NCBI RefSeq assembly: GCF_013248975.1
Contig: NZ_JABRWH010000001.1
Coordinates: 1,426,001 to 1,490,000 of the forward strand
Reading direction: 5' to 3'
Source: Neobacillus endophyticus
GTDB taxonomy: Bacteria; Bacillota; Bacilli; Bacillales; Cytobacillaceae
DNA: 64,000 bases
Below, piece by piece: positions 63,524-64,000 of the stretch (positions within the stretch are counted from its first letter, which is position 1; every line of letters starts with the position of its first letter). A program made the translations under genes and the position numbers. Under the pieces are notes generated by a model. It saw only the letters and a list, made by a program, of their open reading frames with translations. It was not told where the DNA came from and did not search any database.

Positions 63524-64000
63524 TTGTCAATTATGAAAGGGACTAGTACACACATCATTATGCGTCTGCAATTAGATTTAGAAGTTTTCTCTTTTGGTGA
63601 AATAGCCAGCTGCATCAGTGCTGCCGGTGGTGACATTATTGGGGTCGACGTCATTTCCTCCAGCAGGACACAGTCTATTCGCGATATTACCATCAATGTG
63701 CACGGGACAAGACAAAGAGAGCTGCTGGGTGAGTTACTGCCAAAGCTGAAAGGTGTTAAAGTTCTGCAAATTTCCGACCGGACTTTTCTCATGCACCTTG
63801 GCGGAAAAATTGAAACAGCATTGAAATCTCCCATTAAAAACCGGGAAGATTTAGCAAGGGTTTATACCCCTGGAGTGGCAAATGTATGTACAGCCATTGC
63901 GGACGAACCAGAAAAAGCCTTCACATTGACAATTAAACGTAATACAGTTGCCGTTATTTCTGACGGTTCCGCTGTTCTAGGTTTAGGTAATATCGGCCCA
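63524..64000 (+). CDS. Malic enzyme with N-terminal ACT domain, 3' end outside window
   Basis: NAD(P)-dependent malic enzyme, malate to pyruvate and CO2. The TTG at 63524 is six bases after GGAGGAG. Residues 1-about 90 form an ACT-like regulatory domain (THIIMRLQLDLEVFSFGEIA... DRTFLMHLGGKIE). The catalytic domain starts SPIKNREDLARVYTPGVANVC, with the active-site Tyr in ARVYTPGVA. NTVAVISDGSAVLGLGNIG follows at the cut. 159 codons are present. Position after dctP-malR-malK points to malate catabolism. Confidence 0.9.
   Translation, partial: MSIMKGTSTHIIMRLQLDLEVFSFGEIASCISAAGGDIIGVDVISSSRTQSIRDITINVHGTRQRELLGELLPKLKGVKVLQISDRTFLMHLGGKIETALKSPIKNREDLARVYTPGVANVCTAIADEPEKAFTLTIKRNTVAVISDGSAVLGLGNIGP

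Overview
The window is chromosomal DNA from a spore-forming member of the Bacillaceae, closest in gene content and order to Bacillus/Neobacillus-type genomes. The left third follows the Bacillus subtilis ywh-ywg-ywf-ywd order (pbpG, ywhD, ywhC, ywhB, ywgA, ywfO, rsfA, lipL, pta, hemQ, gerQ, ywdK, ywdI). Sporulation genes (rsfA, gerQ, a small spore-protein-like ORF) and a perfect 16-bp parS site at 12465-12480 support this and suggest the origin-proximal part of the chromosome. There are no rRNA or tRNA genes, no CRISPR array and no insertion sequence. Names are given from recognised protein families and B. subtilis / E. coli relatives, not from database searches.

Layout. 1-12.4 kb: syntenic housekeeping and sporulation genes. 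12.5-15.2 kb: a partial molybdenum-cofactor cluster (moeB, moaD, moaE, mobA) on the minus strand. 15.2-16.2 kb: a decayed stretch holding the C-terminal remnant of pdxK. 16.2-19.4 kb: yojF-bshB2 (bacillithiol), a HAD phosphatase, an AlkD-like protein and a 51-residue ORF. 19.5-24.5 kb: an E. coli-type fructoselysine operon (frlC, frlA, frlB, frlD, frlR), with one 25-bp sequence repeated exactly at two promoters. 24.6-34.4 kb: ybaK, a NarL-type two-component system, a branched-chain amino acid ABC transporter (livFGMHK) and a niacin transporter. 34.6-40.2 kb: a block of secreted cell-surface proteins, two with choline-binding-like repeats. 40.3-47.9 kb: a heterodimeric YfiBC-like ABC exporter, an ASCH protein and an ABC-2 exporter with a TetR regulator. 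48.0-50.1 kb: a NERD-domain protein followed by a 1-kb higher-order tandem repeat. 50.2-53.4 kb: pepT, a YerD-like glutamate-synthase homologue and a DUF4023 ORF. 53.4-55.5 kb: a plasmid-style ParM/ParR-like pair with iterons upstream. 55.7-58.3 kb: a YkuD/wall-repeat/SGNH fusion and queF under a preQ1-I riboswitch. 58.3-64 kb: an MFS transporter, then a C4-dicarboxylate uptake and malate module (dctP, malR, malK, malic enzyme cut by the window end).

The least explained elements are: the 82-bp higher-order repeat at 49071-50097, built from four diverged ~20-bp modules; the chromosomal actin-type segregation locus with iterons at 55361-55528; and a dispersed composite dyad element (GGTGTCAGGCACC with GTGGACA/TGTCCAC) found at five intergenic places.
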